Positions 1 through 8,128 of a stretch of 64,000 nucleotides of DNA are shown here, in pieces; positions within the stretch are counted from its first letter, which is position 1, and each line of letters begins with the position of its first letter. Origin of the DNA: Amycolatopsis sp. MtRt-6 (GTDB lineage: Bacteria > Actinomycetota > Actinomycetes > Mycobacteriales > Pseudonocardiaceae). The stretch spans positions 1 to 64,000 of the forward strand of contig NZ_JADWPD010000027.1 of NCBI RefSeq assembly GCF_017308975.1, in the 5' to 3' direction. The notes beneath the pieces are model-generated. The model was not told the DNA's origin and searched no databases. It saw nothing but the letters and a program-made list of their open reading frames with translations. The position numbers and the translations under genes were made by a program.

Positions 1-92
1 CCGAGTACGAGGCGCTACACGCGATGACCCATCCGGTCACCGCAACCCAGGAAACCAGCTAATCCACTCTCCACGAAACCCGGGGCTTGACA
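1..92 (+). mobile_element. Right end of an insertion sequence, probably IS3-like
   Basis: The first 62 bases carry the end of a rightward reading frame. It is followed by about 30 bp ending in GGGGCTTGACA, after which the permease gene to the right resumes its family-like sequence. The element end with a CA dinucleotide and the style of the transposase tail fit the IS3 family, but only the extremity is visible. The insertion cuts the neighbouring permease gene. The left part lies outside the window. Confidence 0.5.
3..62 (+). CDS. C-terminal end of a probable transposase (partial)
   Basis: Nineteen codons, beginning EYEALHAM and ending TQETS before TAA, are open from the window edge. The position at the end of an apparent insertion sequence suggests the C-terminus of a DDE transposase; IS3-type transposases often have a similar YE-containing tail. 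There is too little sequence to assign a family with confidence, and no catalytic residues are inside the window. Confidence 0.4.
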   Translation, partial: EYEALHAMTHPVTATQETS

Positions 93-547
93 AGCAGCAC
101 CATGCCCAGCGTCGCGAGCCAGCCGCCGAAGCCTGCCGCGGGACGGAACCCGAACAGCAGCGCGACCGCGACGACCAGCACGGCACTGAACAGGGTGCGC
201 AGCACCGCGCCCAGGACGTGCCCGGTCAGCACCGACACCCGCGCGATCGCCATCGTCCGGAACCGCGAGATGATCCCCTCGGTCATGTCGCGGTTCACGG
301 CCAGCGCTGTCATCGACGCGCCGTACCCCACGGTCATCAGCAGGATCCCCGACACCAGGTAGTCGACGTACGCCCCGGCGCCGACGCCCACTTGCATGAC
401 ACCGCCGAACACCCCGACGAACAGCAGCAGGAGCAGGACCGGCATGCCCAGCGACATGATCATCATGCCGGGATAGCGGCGTAGGTGCTTCAGGTTGCGT
501 CGCAGCATGGTCGCCGAATCGCGCGCGGCGAACGACAGGGTGCTCAT
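59..547 (-). pseudogene. Truncated DrrB-type ABC exporter permease
   Basis: This is the N-terminal part of an ABC-2 membrane subunit of the drug-exporter DrrB type. The first 153 or so residues contain the expected early helices, including a long LLLLLFVGVFGG segment, and the conserved region around GIISRFRTM. The intact paralogue at 3441-4202 has 253 residues, while this frame stops after 162. Its last eight residues come from insertion-sequence DNA, so the later helices are lost. The start overlaps the stop of the upstream ATPase as ATGA, so the two were translationally coupled. It is very probably non-functional. Confidence 0.8.
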
Positions 548-1491
548 CGGACGGGTTCCTTCTCGGTGGTGGGGTGGCCGGTGAGGGCGAAGAAGACGTC
601 GTCGAGATCCGGGGTGTGTACCGACAGGGTGCCGACGTCGACGCCCGCGCCGTCCAAGCGGTCGAGCAACGTGCGCAGGGACCGGACCCCGCCGTCGCCA
701 GGCACCTGGAGCGTAAGCGCGGACTCGTCCCGGGTGCCCTCCCCGAGCGCCCGGGCGGCGGCGTCGAGGCTCGCGGCGTCGGCGAACTGCAGCCGGACGT
801 GCCCACCGGGCACCCGCCGCTTCAGCTCGTCCGGCGTGCCTTCGGCGACCACCCGCCCGTGGTCGAGCACCGCGACCCGGCCGGCCAGCTCATCGGCCTC
901 CTCCAGGTACTGCGTCGTCAGGAAGACGGTGACGCCGCCGGCGACGAGGTCGCGGATGATCCGCCACATCGTGTGCCGGCTGCGCGGGTCGAGGCCCGTG
1001 GTCGGCTCGTCGAGGAAGAGCACGCGCGGCCGGCCGACGAGCGTCATCGCCAGATCCAGCCGCCGCCGCATCCCACCGGAGTAGGCCGAGGCCAGCTTGC
1101 CCGCGGCCTCGGCGAGGTCGAACCGCTCGAGCAGCTCGGCGGCCTTCCGCCGGCCTTCGGCGCGGCCGAGGTGGTGCAGGTCGGCCATCAGCAGCAGGTT
1201 TTCCTCGCCAGTCAGCAGGTTGTCGACCGCCGAGAACTGCCCGGTGACCCCGATCGCCGCGCGAACCCCGTCCGGCTCGGCGGCCACGTCGTGTCCAGCG
1301 ACCGAGGCCTGCCCGCCGTCGGCGCGTATCAGGGTGGACAGGATTCGCACGGCGGTCGTCTTGCCAGCGCCGTTGGGCCCGAGCAGGGCGAAGATCGTGC
1401 CTTCGGCGACCTGTAGGTCGATGCCGTCGAGCACGACTTGGTCGCCGAAGGACTTGCGCAGCCCGCTGGCCGCTATCGCCGGGGTGGTCAC
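544..1491 (-). CDS. DrrA-type ABC transporter ATP-binding protein
   Basis: A 315-residue nucleotide-binding subunit of an ABC-2 exporter of the daunorubicin-resistance (DrrA) type. Walker A (GPNGAGKTTAVRIL), the signature YSGGMRRRLDLAM and Walker B (VLFLDEPTTGLDP) are intact, and the extra C-terminal domain typical of DrrA follows. The GTG start is chosen because AGGAG lies just upstream; the open frame extends further without family similarity. It is the fourth gene of a leftward operon after padR and two DUF1048 genes. Its permease partner is truncated by an IS, so it may be orphaned or may pair with another permease. Confidence 0.9.
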   Translation of the reverse strand: MTTPAIAASGLRKSFGDQVVLDGIDLQVAEGTIFALLGPNGAGKTTAVRILSTLIRADGGQASVAGHDVAAEPDGVRAAIGVTGQFSAVDNLLTGEENLLLMADLHHLGRAEGRRKAAELLERFDLAEAAGKLASAYSGGMRRRLDLAMTLVGRPRVLFLDEPTTGLDPRSRHTMWRIIRDLVAGGVTVFLTTQYLEEADELAGRVAVLDHGRVVAEGTPDELKRRVPGGHVRLQFADAASLDAAARALGEGTRDESALTLQVPGDGGVRSLRTLLDRLDGAGVDVGTLSVHTPDLDDVFFALTGHPTTEKEPVR

Positions 1492-1592
1492 GGTTCTCCT
1501 CTCGTCCGCCGTGACCTCGGCGGCCACGACCCTCACGAGGGTGCGCGGCCCCGGTTTCAGCCTGGTTTCAAGCCGCTTTCCACCCTGATCGG

Positions 1593-1910
1593 CTACTTCC
1601 CGGGCTTCTCCTTGATCGACTCCTGGTAGATGTCGGCGTAGGTGCGCGAATCCTTGATCAGGTCGTCGCAGAAGGCGGCGACGTCCTCGCCGATCACTTC
1701 CAGGACTCCCCTGCCGGTCGCGGCGCCCTCCTCGAAGAAGTCGACGATCCCCGAGAGCAGATTCCCCTCGAGCAGGTCGACCGGCCCGACCTTGAACAGG
1801 TATTTCTGCATCTCCTTGTAGACGATCTGGTAGTCCGGCGGGAGGGCTTTGACCCGCGCCTGATGCACCCGCCACTGCTTCTTGCCTTCGATGATGTCCT
1901 GGATGCCCAT
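1593..1910 (-). CDS. DUF1048 family protein
   Basis: A 105-residue soluble protein of the DUF1048 family, whose members commonly sit next to PadR regulators and ABC exporters. The helical DUF1048 pattern runs from an early KKQWRVHQARV helix through YKEMQKYLF to a conserved FCDDLIKD near the end. The ATG start has GGAGG seven bases upstream and sits one base beyond the stop of the preceding DUF1048 gene. The biochemical role of the family is not established. A regulatory or accessory role for the PadR-controlled exporter is inferred from context. Confidence 0.8.
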   Translation of the reverse strand: MGIQDIIEGKKQWRVHQARVKALPPDYQIVYKEMQKYLFKVGPVDLLEGNLLSGIVDFFEEGAATGRGVLEVIGEDVAAFCDDLIKDSRTYADIYQESIKEKPGK

Positions 1911-1911
1911 G

Positions 1912-2268
1912 TCAGCCTCCCCGCCGGCCCAGTTTTCTCGCCACATTCCTGTTCAGCTGTTTCCGCCACCGGTCACGGAAGTTCCGGGCCCCTTCACCGC
2001 CGGCGAGCGCCGCGCAGAAGCCCGCGATGTCGTCCCCCAGCACGTCGTGAACGCTCTGTCCCTCCGCCGCGGTTTCCTCCAGCAGCCCCAGCGCACCGTC
2101 GAGGATCGGCATCAGGTTCCGGCCGGTGAAGTCCCCGTAGGGGAAGAGGTGCGCCTTGATCTGCTCCCACGCCGCCCGGTAGTCCTCCGGCAGCGCCCCG
2201 GCTCTGGCTTCGAACGCCTGATAGTCCCGGGTGAGGTCGCTGCCGGTGATGGTCTCCCAGAAGTTCAT
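1912..2268 (-). CDS. DUF1048 family protein, paralogue of the next gene
   Basis: A 118-residue DUF1048 protein related to the gene at 1593-1910: both have a long N-terminal helix, a central YxxxxxxIKxxLF / MQKYLF block and a C-terminal block around DDIAGFCAAL. The ATG overlaps the padR stop codon as ATGA and is preceded by AAGGAGGG inside the end of padR, so it is translationally coupled. Two tandem DUF1048 genes behind padR suggest a local duplication. Function is unknown. Confidence 0.8.
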   Translation of the reverse strand: MNFWETITGSDLTRDYQAFEARAGALPEDYRAAWEQIKAHLFPYGDFTGRNLMPILDGALGLLEETAAEGQSVHDVLGDDIAGFCAALAGGEGARNFRDRWRKQLNRNVARKLGRRGG

Positions 2269-2591
2269 TTCCCGCCCTCCTTCAATTTGTCGATGCGCGA
2301 CGAGACGTACTGCCACTTCGCCCAGAACCGGCCGAGTTCTTCGCGACCCGCGTCGTTGAGCCGGTAGAACTTGCGCGGCGGCCCCTTCTCGGACGGCCGT
2401 TTCGTCACCTGGACGAGCTTGTTCTTCTCCAGGCGCAACAGGATCGTGTACACGGTCCCCTCGACGACGTCGCCGAAGCCGAGGTCGTTCAGCCGGCGCG
2501 TGATGGCGTAGCCGTAGGTCTCCTCGCCGCCGATGATCTCGAGCACGCAGCCTTCAAGGGTGCCCTTCAACATCTCCGTCAGGTCGTCCAT
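2265..2591 (-). CDS. PadR family transcriptional regulator
   Basis: A 108-residue PadR-type winged-helix regulator. The N-terminal helix MLKGTLEGCVLEII, the wing region ending GPPRKFYRL and the C-terminal helix match the PadR-s2 class, which binds DNA as a dimer and usually represses adjacent transporter genes in response to small molecules. A GGAGG site precedes the ATG. It is the first gene of a leftward operon and is divergent from a second ABC exporter. The short gap between them has an inverted repeat, so it probably controls both operons. Confidence 0.9.
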   Translation of the reverse strand: MDDLTEMLKGTLEGCVLEIIGGEETYGYAITRRLNDLGFGDVVEGTVYTILLRLEKNKLVQVTKRPSEKGPPRKFYRLNDAGREELGRFWAKWQYVSSRIDKLKEGGK

Positions 2592-2617
2592 CGCACCTCC
2601 GAGCTTGCCCTGGCGCC

Positions 2618-2664
2618 ACTAGTCAGTACTACTGTATACCAGTACTCAGCACTACTGAGTAGTC
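2618..2664. promoter_or_regulatory. Probable PadR operator between divergent operons
   Basis: The 88-bp gap between padR and the rightward ABC exporter holds a perfect 7-bp inverted repeat (TACTCAG-CACTA-CTGAGTA, 2643-2661). Just upstream, AGTACT occurs twice, at 2625-2630 and 2641-2646. The symmetry and position suggest that PadR binds here and regulates both directions. The assignment is inferred. Confidence 0.6.
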
Positions 2665-2679
2665 CGACGAGGGAGACCG

Positions 2680-3440
<761 letters not shown>

Positions 3441-3444
<4 letters not shown>

Positions 3445-4202
3445 CCACCCACGTCCTCGGCGACACCACCGTCCTCTTGGGACGCTCCCTGCGGCACGTC
3501 ACCCGCAGCCTGGACACCATCATCACGACCGTCATCACGCCGGTCGCCATGATGCTGATGTTCGTCTACGTCTTCGGCGGCGCGATCAACACCGGATCGG
3601 CCTCGTACGTGAACTACATGCTGCCGGGCATCCTGCTGATCACGATCGCTTCAGGCATCGCCTACACCGCGCTGCGGCTCTTCACCGACCTCAAGAGCGG
3701 GATCTTCGAACGCTTCCACTCCATGCCGATCACCCGATCGTCCGTGCTGTGGGCGCACGTGCTGACCTCGCTGGTCGCCAACCTGATCTCGCTCGTGATC
3801 GTCCTCGGCGTCGCCCTGCTCATGGGCTTCCGCACGAGCGCCGGCGGCCAGGCCTGGCTCGCGGTCACCGGCATCCTGCTCCTGTTCACCCTGGCGCTGA
3901 CCTGGATCGCGGTACTCGCCGGCCTCACCGCGAAGACGGCGGAAGGCGGCGGCGCGTTCTCCTACCCGCTCATCTTCTTGCCGTTCCTGAGCTCGGCGTT
4001 CGTGCCCACGGCGACGATGCCGGGGCCGGTGCGGTGGTTCGCCGAGCACCAGCCGGTGACCTCCATCGTCAACACCATCCGCGCCTTGTTCACCCAGCAA
4101 CCGGCCGGCACCGACATCTGGACCGCGCTTGCCTGGTGCGCGGGAATCCTCGTCGTCGCTTACGTCTTCGCCACCGCGGCCTACCGCCGCAAGGTCTCCT
4201 GA
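3441..4202 (+). CDS. ABC-2 type exporter permease (DrrB-like)
   Basis: A 253-residue membrane subunit with about six predicted helices, beginning with an ITPVAMMLMFVYVFGGAI segment. The ABC-2 motif region around KSGIFERFHSMPITRS couples to the ATPase. It starts inside the ATPase stop codon. It is the intact counterpart of the IS-truncated permease at 59-547, so this exporter is complete while its sister is not. Confidence 0.9.
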
Positions 4203-4283
4203 GCCGTGTCAGCGCGGTGGCTGCCCGGTGTCAGGGCGGCCGGACATCGTGCATCCATCATCGAATTCCGAGAGGACCACAGC

Positions 4284-5510
4284 ATGACCATCGAACAACG
4301 CGGTGACGTCGAGCAGGGCTGGGGAAAGGTCGCCGACGTCTTCCGCGCGAACTTCGACGCTCCCGGTGAGATCGGCGCGGCCTGCAGCGTCTACGCCGGT
4401 GGCCGTCCCGTCGTCAACCTCTGGGGCGGCCTCGCCGACCGCGAGGCGAACCGGCCGTGGCGCGAAGACACCATCGCCCAGGTCGCCTCCACCACGAAAG
4501 GCGCGGCGGCGATCTGCGCCCACCTGCTGGTGCGACGCGGCGAGCTGGACCTCGACGCCCCGGTGATCCGGTACTGGCCGGAGTTCGGCGCGGCGGGCAA
4601 GGACGAGATCCCGGTGCGTTGGCTGCTGTCGCACCAGGCCGGCCTGCCGGTCGTCGACGGGCCGCTGACGTTCGAGCAGGCCTGCGCCTGGGACCCGGTC
4701 ATCCACGCCCTGGAAGCGCAGAAGCCGCTGTGGGAGCCGGGCACGCAGCACGTCTACCACGCCGTCACCTACGGGTACCTGGTCGGCGAGGTCGTGCGCC
4801 GGATCACCGGCAAGTCCCTGGGCACGTTCTTCGCCGAAGAGGTCGCCGCCCCACTCGGGCTCAGCGCCTGGATCGGGCTGCCGGAAGAGCACGAGCCCCG
4901 CGTAGCGCAGTTCGAAGACGCCGCTCCGTTCACCGTCGAGGAGCTGCTCGCCGGGATGATCGCGACGACCGGCCTCGACCCGGACACCGTCACCAAGTGG
5001 GTCGAATCCATGTGGACCCCGGACGCGATCCAGATGCACGCCGGTGTGCTGGGCGGCGCCATGGACCCGGCCACCGGATACTTCCGCACCCGCGCCTGGC
5101 GCGCCGCCGAGTTCCCCGCCGCGAACATGGTCGCCGACGCCCACTCGCTGGCCCGGATGTACGCCGCCACCGTCAGCGACGTCGACGGCCTCCGGCTGCT
5201 CGACCCGTCGACCGTCGAGACGATGACCGCCGTCCAGACCGACAAGACGACGATGTACGGAGTGCCGGCCGGGCTCGACATCCCAGCCGACCGCTCCTTC
5301 AACATGTCCCTCGGGTTCTGGCGAGCCTGCCCGCCACTGCCGATGCTCGGACCGGGCTCCTTCGGCCACCCGGGCTCCGGCGGATCGATCGCCTTCGCCG
5401 ACCCCGACGCCGGCGTCGGCTTCGGCTACGTCACCAACCTCTGGAACTACCGCCCCGACGACCCCCGCGCGGCGAACCTCGCCAAGGCCGTCCGGTCCTG
5501 CCTCGGCTGA
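4284..5510 (+). CDS. Serine hydrolase of the beta-lactamase/EstA family
   Basis: A 408-residue member of the class C beta-lactamase-like serine hydrolases, many of which are esterases or D-aminopeptidases. The SxxK nucleophile motif is S69-T-T-K72, a tyrosine motif follows in YHAVTYGY, and a C-terminal HPGSGG corresponds to the third active-site box. No signal peptide is visible, so it is likely cytoplasmic and an esterase rather than a cell-wall enzyme. The ATG with upstream GAGAGGA was chosen over an earlier in-frame start. It follows the exporter genes by about 80 bp and may be separately transcribed. Confidence 0.85.
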   Translation: MTIEQRGDVEQGWGKVADVFRANFDAPGEIGAACSVYAGGRPVVNLWGGLADREANRPWREDTIAQVASTTKGAAAICAHLLVRRGELDLDAPVIRYWPEFGAAGKDEIPVRWLLSHQAGLPVVDGPLTFEQACAWDPVIHALEAQKPLWEPGTQHVYHAVTYGYLVGEVVRRITGKSLGTFFAEEVAAPLGLSAWIGLPEEHEPRVAQFEDAAPFTVEELLAGMIATTGLDPDTVTKWVESMWTPDAIQMHAGVLGGAMDPATGYFRTRAWRAAEFPAANMVADAHSLARMYAATVSDVDGLRLLDPSTVETMTAVQTDKTTMYGVPAGLDIPADRSFNMSLGFWRACPPLPMLGPGSFGHPGSGGSIAFADPDAGVGFGYVTNLWNYRPDDPRAANLAKAVRSCLG

Positions 5511-5530
5511 CTGCCTGGTTGAAACGTACT

Positions 5531-5561
5531 GCCCACCACGGCATTCGACGCCGTGGTGGGC
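5531..5561. terminator. Bidirectional hairpin terminator
   Basis: A perfect 12-bp stem (GCCCACCACGGC and its complement) with a 7-base loop lies between the convergent serine hydrolase and membrane-protein genes. It has no strong T-run on the plus strand but is placed to terminate both. Confidence 0.75.
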
Positions 5562-5566
5562 AGGCG

Positions 5567-6073
5567 TCACCGATCCGGCGCCCTCCGTCCGACTGCCGCG
5601 GCAACGGCAGCGAGCAAGACGACGAGACCGAGTCCGAGCGCAGCGAACAGCAGCTCGCTGCCGGCAAGCTCGTGCAGGTACTCGGCGTGGGTGATCGGCG
5701 TGCTGCCCAGCCGGGTGTAGAGCTGATAGCCGGTGGCGGTCAGCTCGGGCGTGCCGTTGCGCAGGCCCGCGGCAGCGACCGCGGCGACCGTCCCCGCTGC
5801 CAGGGACAGGGTTGCCGCGCTCCACCTCCCCCACTGCGGCAACGACTTCACGCCTTCAGCCAGACCGCGCGCAGGCGACTCACTGTCACGGTGGAACAGC
5901 AGCTTCGCCGCGACGACGAGCGCGACGGGGAAGAAGCCGACCAGCGGGATCACCCACACGGCATCAGGGAGATGGGGCGCGTTCATGGTGAACGAGTCGA
6001 TGATTCCTACTAGAGAGCCCGCCGCGGCCAGGCCGCACCAGATCATGATGGCGCGCACAGTGCACATGAACAT
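5567..6073 (-). CDS. Integral membrane protein of unknown function
   Basis: A 168-residue protein with about four hydrophobic segments, near residues 8-25, 40-60, 85-105 and 140-162. The spacing resembles small actinobacterial DUF membrane proteins, but no family motif is recognised. There is no clear ribosome site before the first ATG, and a start a few codons later is possible. It is divergent from another unassigned membrane protein. Confidence 0.6.
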   Translation of the reverse strand: MFMCTVRAIMIWCGLAAAGSLVGIIDSFTMNAPHLPDAVWVIPLVGFFPVALVVAAKLLFHRDSESPARGLAEGVKSLPQWGRWSAATLSLAAGTVAAVAAAGLRNGTPELTATGYQLYTRLGSTPITHAEYLHELAGSELLFAALGLGLVVLLAAVAAAVGRRAPDR

Positions 6074-6192
6074 TTGTCCCGAGCAAAGAGCCCGGCGTCG
6101 GCGGACCCTGATTTTTCCCTGACTCCAGACCAGTTTGCTGCATGCCGGCTTCCCTACCCGCCAGAATCAGTGAATCTGGCAAAGGGGGTGCC

Positions 6193-6804
6193 GTGCTGCT
6201 ACCGCCGACAAGACCACGCGCCGTCGTCTTCGTTGTCGTGACCCAGTTGCTGACCGTGCTGCCGTTCCTGTTGTCGATCATCGTCGTCTGGACCTTCGGC
6301 GCCGACGCACAGGTCGCGGCTGAAGCCGAGCTCACCCGGCAGGGGCTGCCCGCTTCCCTGCTCGCCGAGCACGCGGTCAGCTTCGGCTCGAACACCGCCG
6401 AAACGCCGTTGCCGGCCGCGATCATCGCCGTCCTCGTCGTGCTGGCGCTGCTGAACCTGACCGGCCGGCGAGCCGGCCAGGTGCTGTCCTGGGTCTTCCA
6501 TCCACTGCTGGCCGTGGCCGGGGCGCTGATCGTGCCGGCCCAGCTGTTCACGGCCTCGTTCCTCGCCGCGAGCTTCCGGGACTCCGGCGATCCGGTGCTC
6601 GGGCAGGTCGACGTCCCGAAGCTGGTCGAGGCCGCGCGTGCGGCCATGCCGAGCTGGCTTTCCGTCGTCGACGGCGCGAAGCTGGTCTTGACCACGGCCG
6701 GTTCCCTGCTGGTGATCGTCCTGCTGGCGCTGCCGGCGTCGCGTGCCTTCTTCCGCGTACGAAGGCGGATCAATCCGGCGTCAAGTTCCGAGAGCGCAGC
6801 GTGA
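6193..6804 (+). CDS. Integral membrane protein of unknown function
   Basis: A 203-residue protein with four predicted membrane segments: an N-terminal helix in VVTQLLTVLPFLLSIIVVW, two central helices and a C-terminal helix in SLLVIVLLALPA, followed by a basic tail. The GTG start is chosen because AAAGGGGG lies directly upstream; an ATG 51 bp earlier is possible. Nothing identifies a function. Confidence 0.6.
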   Translation: MLLPPTRPRAVVFVVVTQLLTVLPFLLSIIVVWTFGADAQVAAEAELTRQGLPASLLAEHAVSFGSNTAETPLPAAIIAVLVVLALLNLTGRRAGQVLSWVFHPLLAVAGALIVPAQLFTASFLAASFRDSGDPVLGQVDVPKLVEAARAAMPSWLSVVDGAKLVLTTAGSLLVIVLLALPASRAFFRVRRRINPASSSESAA

Positions 6805-6886
6805 AAGACGTGCTGATGCGATGTGTGATGCCGTCCGCAGCGCGCCATCGTTCGGTGACGGAGTTTCGGCGATCCGAAGGGTTTCG

Positions 6887-7033
6887 ATGAGCGACCTGGC
6901 CTATACGCTGATGCTGATCGGCGGTTTCGTCGTGCTGACCGTGGTGCTGCGCGCGGCGGAACGCTGGTGCGAGGAACACCCACGCCGGGACGAGGTCGCC
7001 TCGGCGCGGGTGAGCCGCGACGAGCGGCACTAG
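6887..7033 (+). CDS. 48-aa single-pass membrane protein related to the kdp leader protein
   Basis: A 48-residue protein starting MSDLAYTLMLIGGF, with one membrane helix and a charged C-terminal tail. The first 26 residues match the 27-residue protein that begins the kdp operon (15096-15179): both read M-(S/A)-D-L-A-Y, a hydrophobic helix with a central F, then LR and ER. GAAGG precedes the ATG. It lies beyond the other end of the kdp locus and converges on it. A role in potassium transport is inferred only from this similarity. Confidence 0.6.
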   Translation: MSDLAYTLMLIGGFVVLTVVLRAAERWCEEHPRRDEVASARVSRDERH

Positions 7034-7226
7034 CTCCGGTCTTTGGCGGGCATCGTCAGGCTTCGCTGACCCGGACAGCTTCGCCATCGCCGCCGGATCG
7101 ACCGCGGCCGCGTACGCCTTGGCCGGCAGCCTGCCGTCGTCTTAGGCGCCGCCGAGCACCCTCGTCTCCGGGTTCGCCGGCTGGGCCACCACCTCGGCCC
7201 CTTCGGACACGGGTCGACCGATCCTG

Positions 7227-7436
7227 CTATTCGCCTTCGAGCTCGGCGAGTACCTCGGCTGCGGTTTGGCTGTCTTCGTCGGCGAGCCGACGGAGTTCGT
7301 CGAGGTCTTCCCGTTCGGTGGCGAGCTCGATGAGCAGGTCGACAGCGTCGGAGTGCCCGGCGGCGGCCCACCGGCGCAGTTCGGCGGTGTCGCCACGCTC
7401 GGCTGCCAGCTCGATGGCTACGTCGGGATCGATCAC
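7227..7436 (-). CDS. 69-aa helical-repeat protein, last gene of the kdp operon
   Basis: A 69-residue acidic, leucine-rich protein with paired helices (AELRRWAAAGHSDAVDLLIEL, then a second similar pair), resembling a short TPR, HEAT or armadillo array. The GTG start overlaps the kdpE stop as GTGA and has GGAGGAG upstream, so it is translated with KdpE. Short repeat proteins of this type often bind partners, and this one may modulate KdpD or KdpE. No family name is recognised. Confidence 0.65.
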   Translation of the reverse strand: MIDPDVAIELAAERGDTAELRRWAAAGHSDAVDLLIELATEREDLDELRRLADEDSQTAAEVLAELEGE

Positions 7437-8128
7437 GGTGACTCCTCCGGGACGAAGCGGTACCCGATACCGGTTTCGGTGATCAGGTACCGCGGGTGGG
7501 ACGGCTCGGGTTCGAGCTTGCGCCGCAGCTGCGCCATGTAGACGCGCAGGTAGTGCCCGCGATCCGCGTAGTCCGGCCCCCAGACCGTGGTCAGCAAGTG
7601 CGTGCCGCTGACGAGGGAGTCGGGGTTGCGGACGAGCTGTTCGAGGATGGCCCATTCCGTGCGGGTCAAGTGCACCGGCGCGTCACCCCGGCGGACGATC
7701 TTGGCGCCGACGTCCACCGTGAACGCAGCGGTCCCGACGACCAAGCCCGGCTCGGGCGGCACGCCGAGGGCCAGCCGGCGTTCCGCGACGCGCAAGCACG
7801 CCAGCAGCTCCTCCATGCCGAACGGCTTGGTGACATAGGTGTCGGCGCCGGTGTCGAGGGCCCGGATCTTGTCGGCGGACCGGTCCCGGGCCGAGAGCAC
7901 GATGATCGGCACCGCGCTCCAGGTGCGCAGCTCGCGGATCACCTCGAAGCCGTCGATGTCGGGCAGCCCGAGGTCGAGCAGCACCAGGTCCGGGTGCTCG
8001 GTCGCCGCGGCCAGCAGCGCGGAGGCACCGTCGGCGGCGGTGACCACCGAGTAGCCGCGGGCGGTGAGGTTGATCCGCAGCGCCCGCACGAGCGCGGTTT
8101 CGTCGTCGACCACGAGCACGGACGTCAT
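7433..8128 (-). CDS. kdpE: KdpE response regulator
   Basis: A 231-residue OmpR/PhoB-type response regulator. The receiver domain has the acidic pair D8-D9, phospho-acceptor D52, and K101. A winged-helix DNA-binding domain follows from about residue 130, with TRTEWAILEQL and the terminal GIGYRFV. It activates kdp when phosphorylated by KdpD under potassium limitation or osmotic stress. The ATG overlaps the kdpD stop. The DNA repeats upstream of kdp and of the KimA-type gene are its likely targets. Confidence 0.95.
   Translation of the reverse strand: MTSVLVVDDETALVRALRINLTARGYSVVTAADGASALLAAATEHPDLVLLDLGLPDIDGFEVIRELRTWSAVPIIVLSARDRSADKIRALDTGADTYVTKPFGMEELLACLRVAERRLALGVPPEPGLVVGTAAFTVDVGAKIVRRGDAPVHLTRTEWAILEQLVRNPDSLVSGTHLLTTVWGPDYADRGHYLRVYMAQLRRKLEPEPSHPRYLITETGIGYRFVPEESP

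Noticed and set aside
4209..5834. Long minus-strand open frame over the serine hydrolase gene
   Set aside because: It is a high-GC mirror of a well-supported gene, rich in Arg and Gly with no family pattern. The same holds for many long frames opposite kdp, KimA, TraB and the mdl genes.
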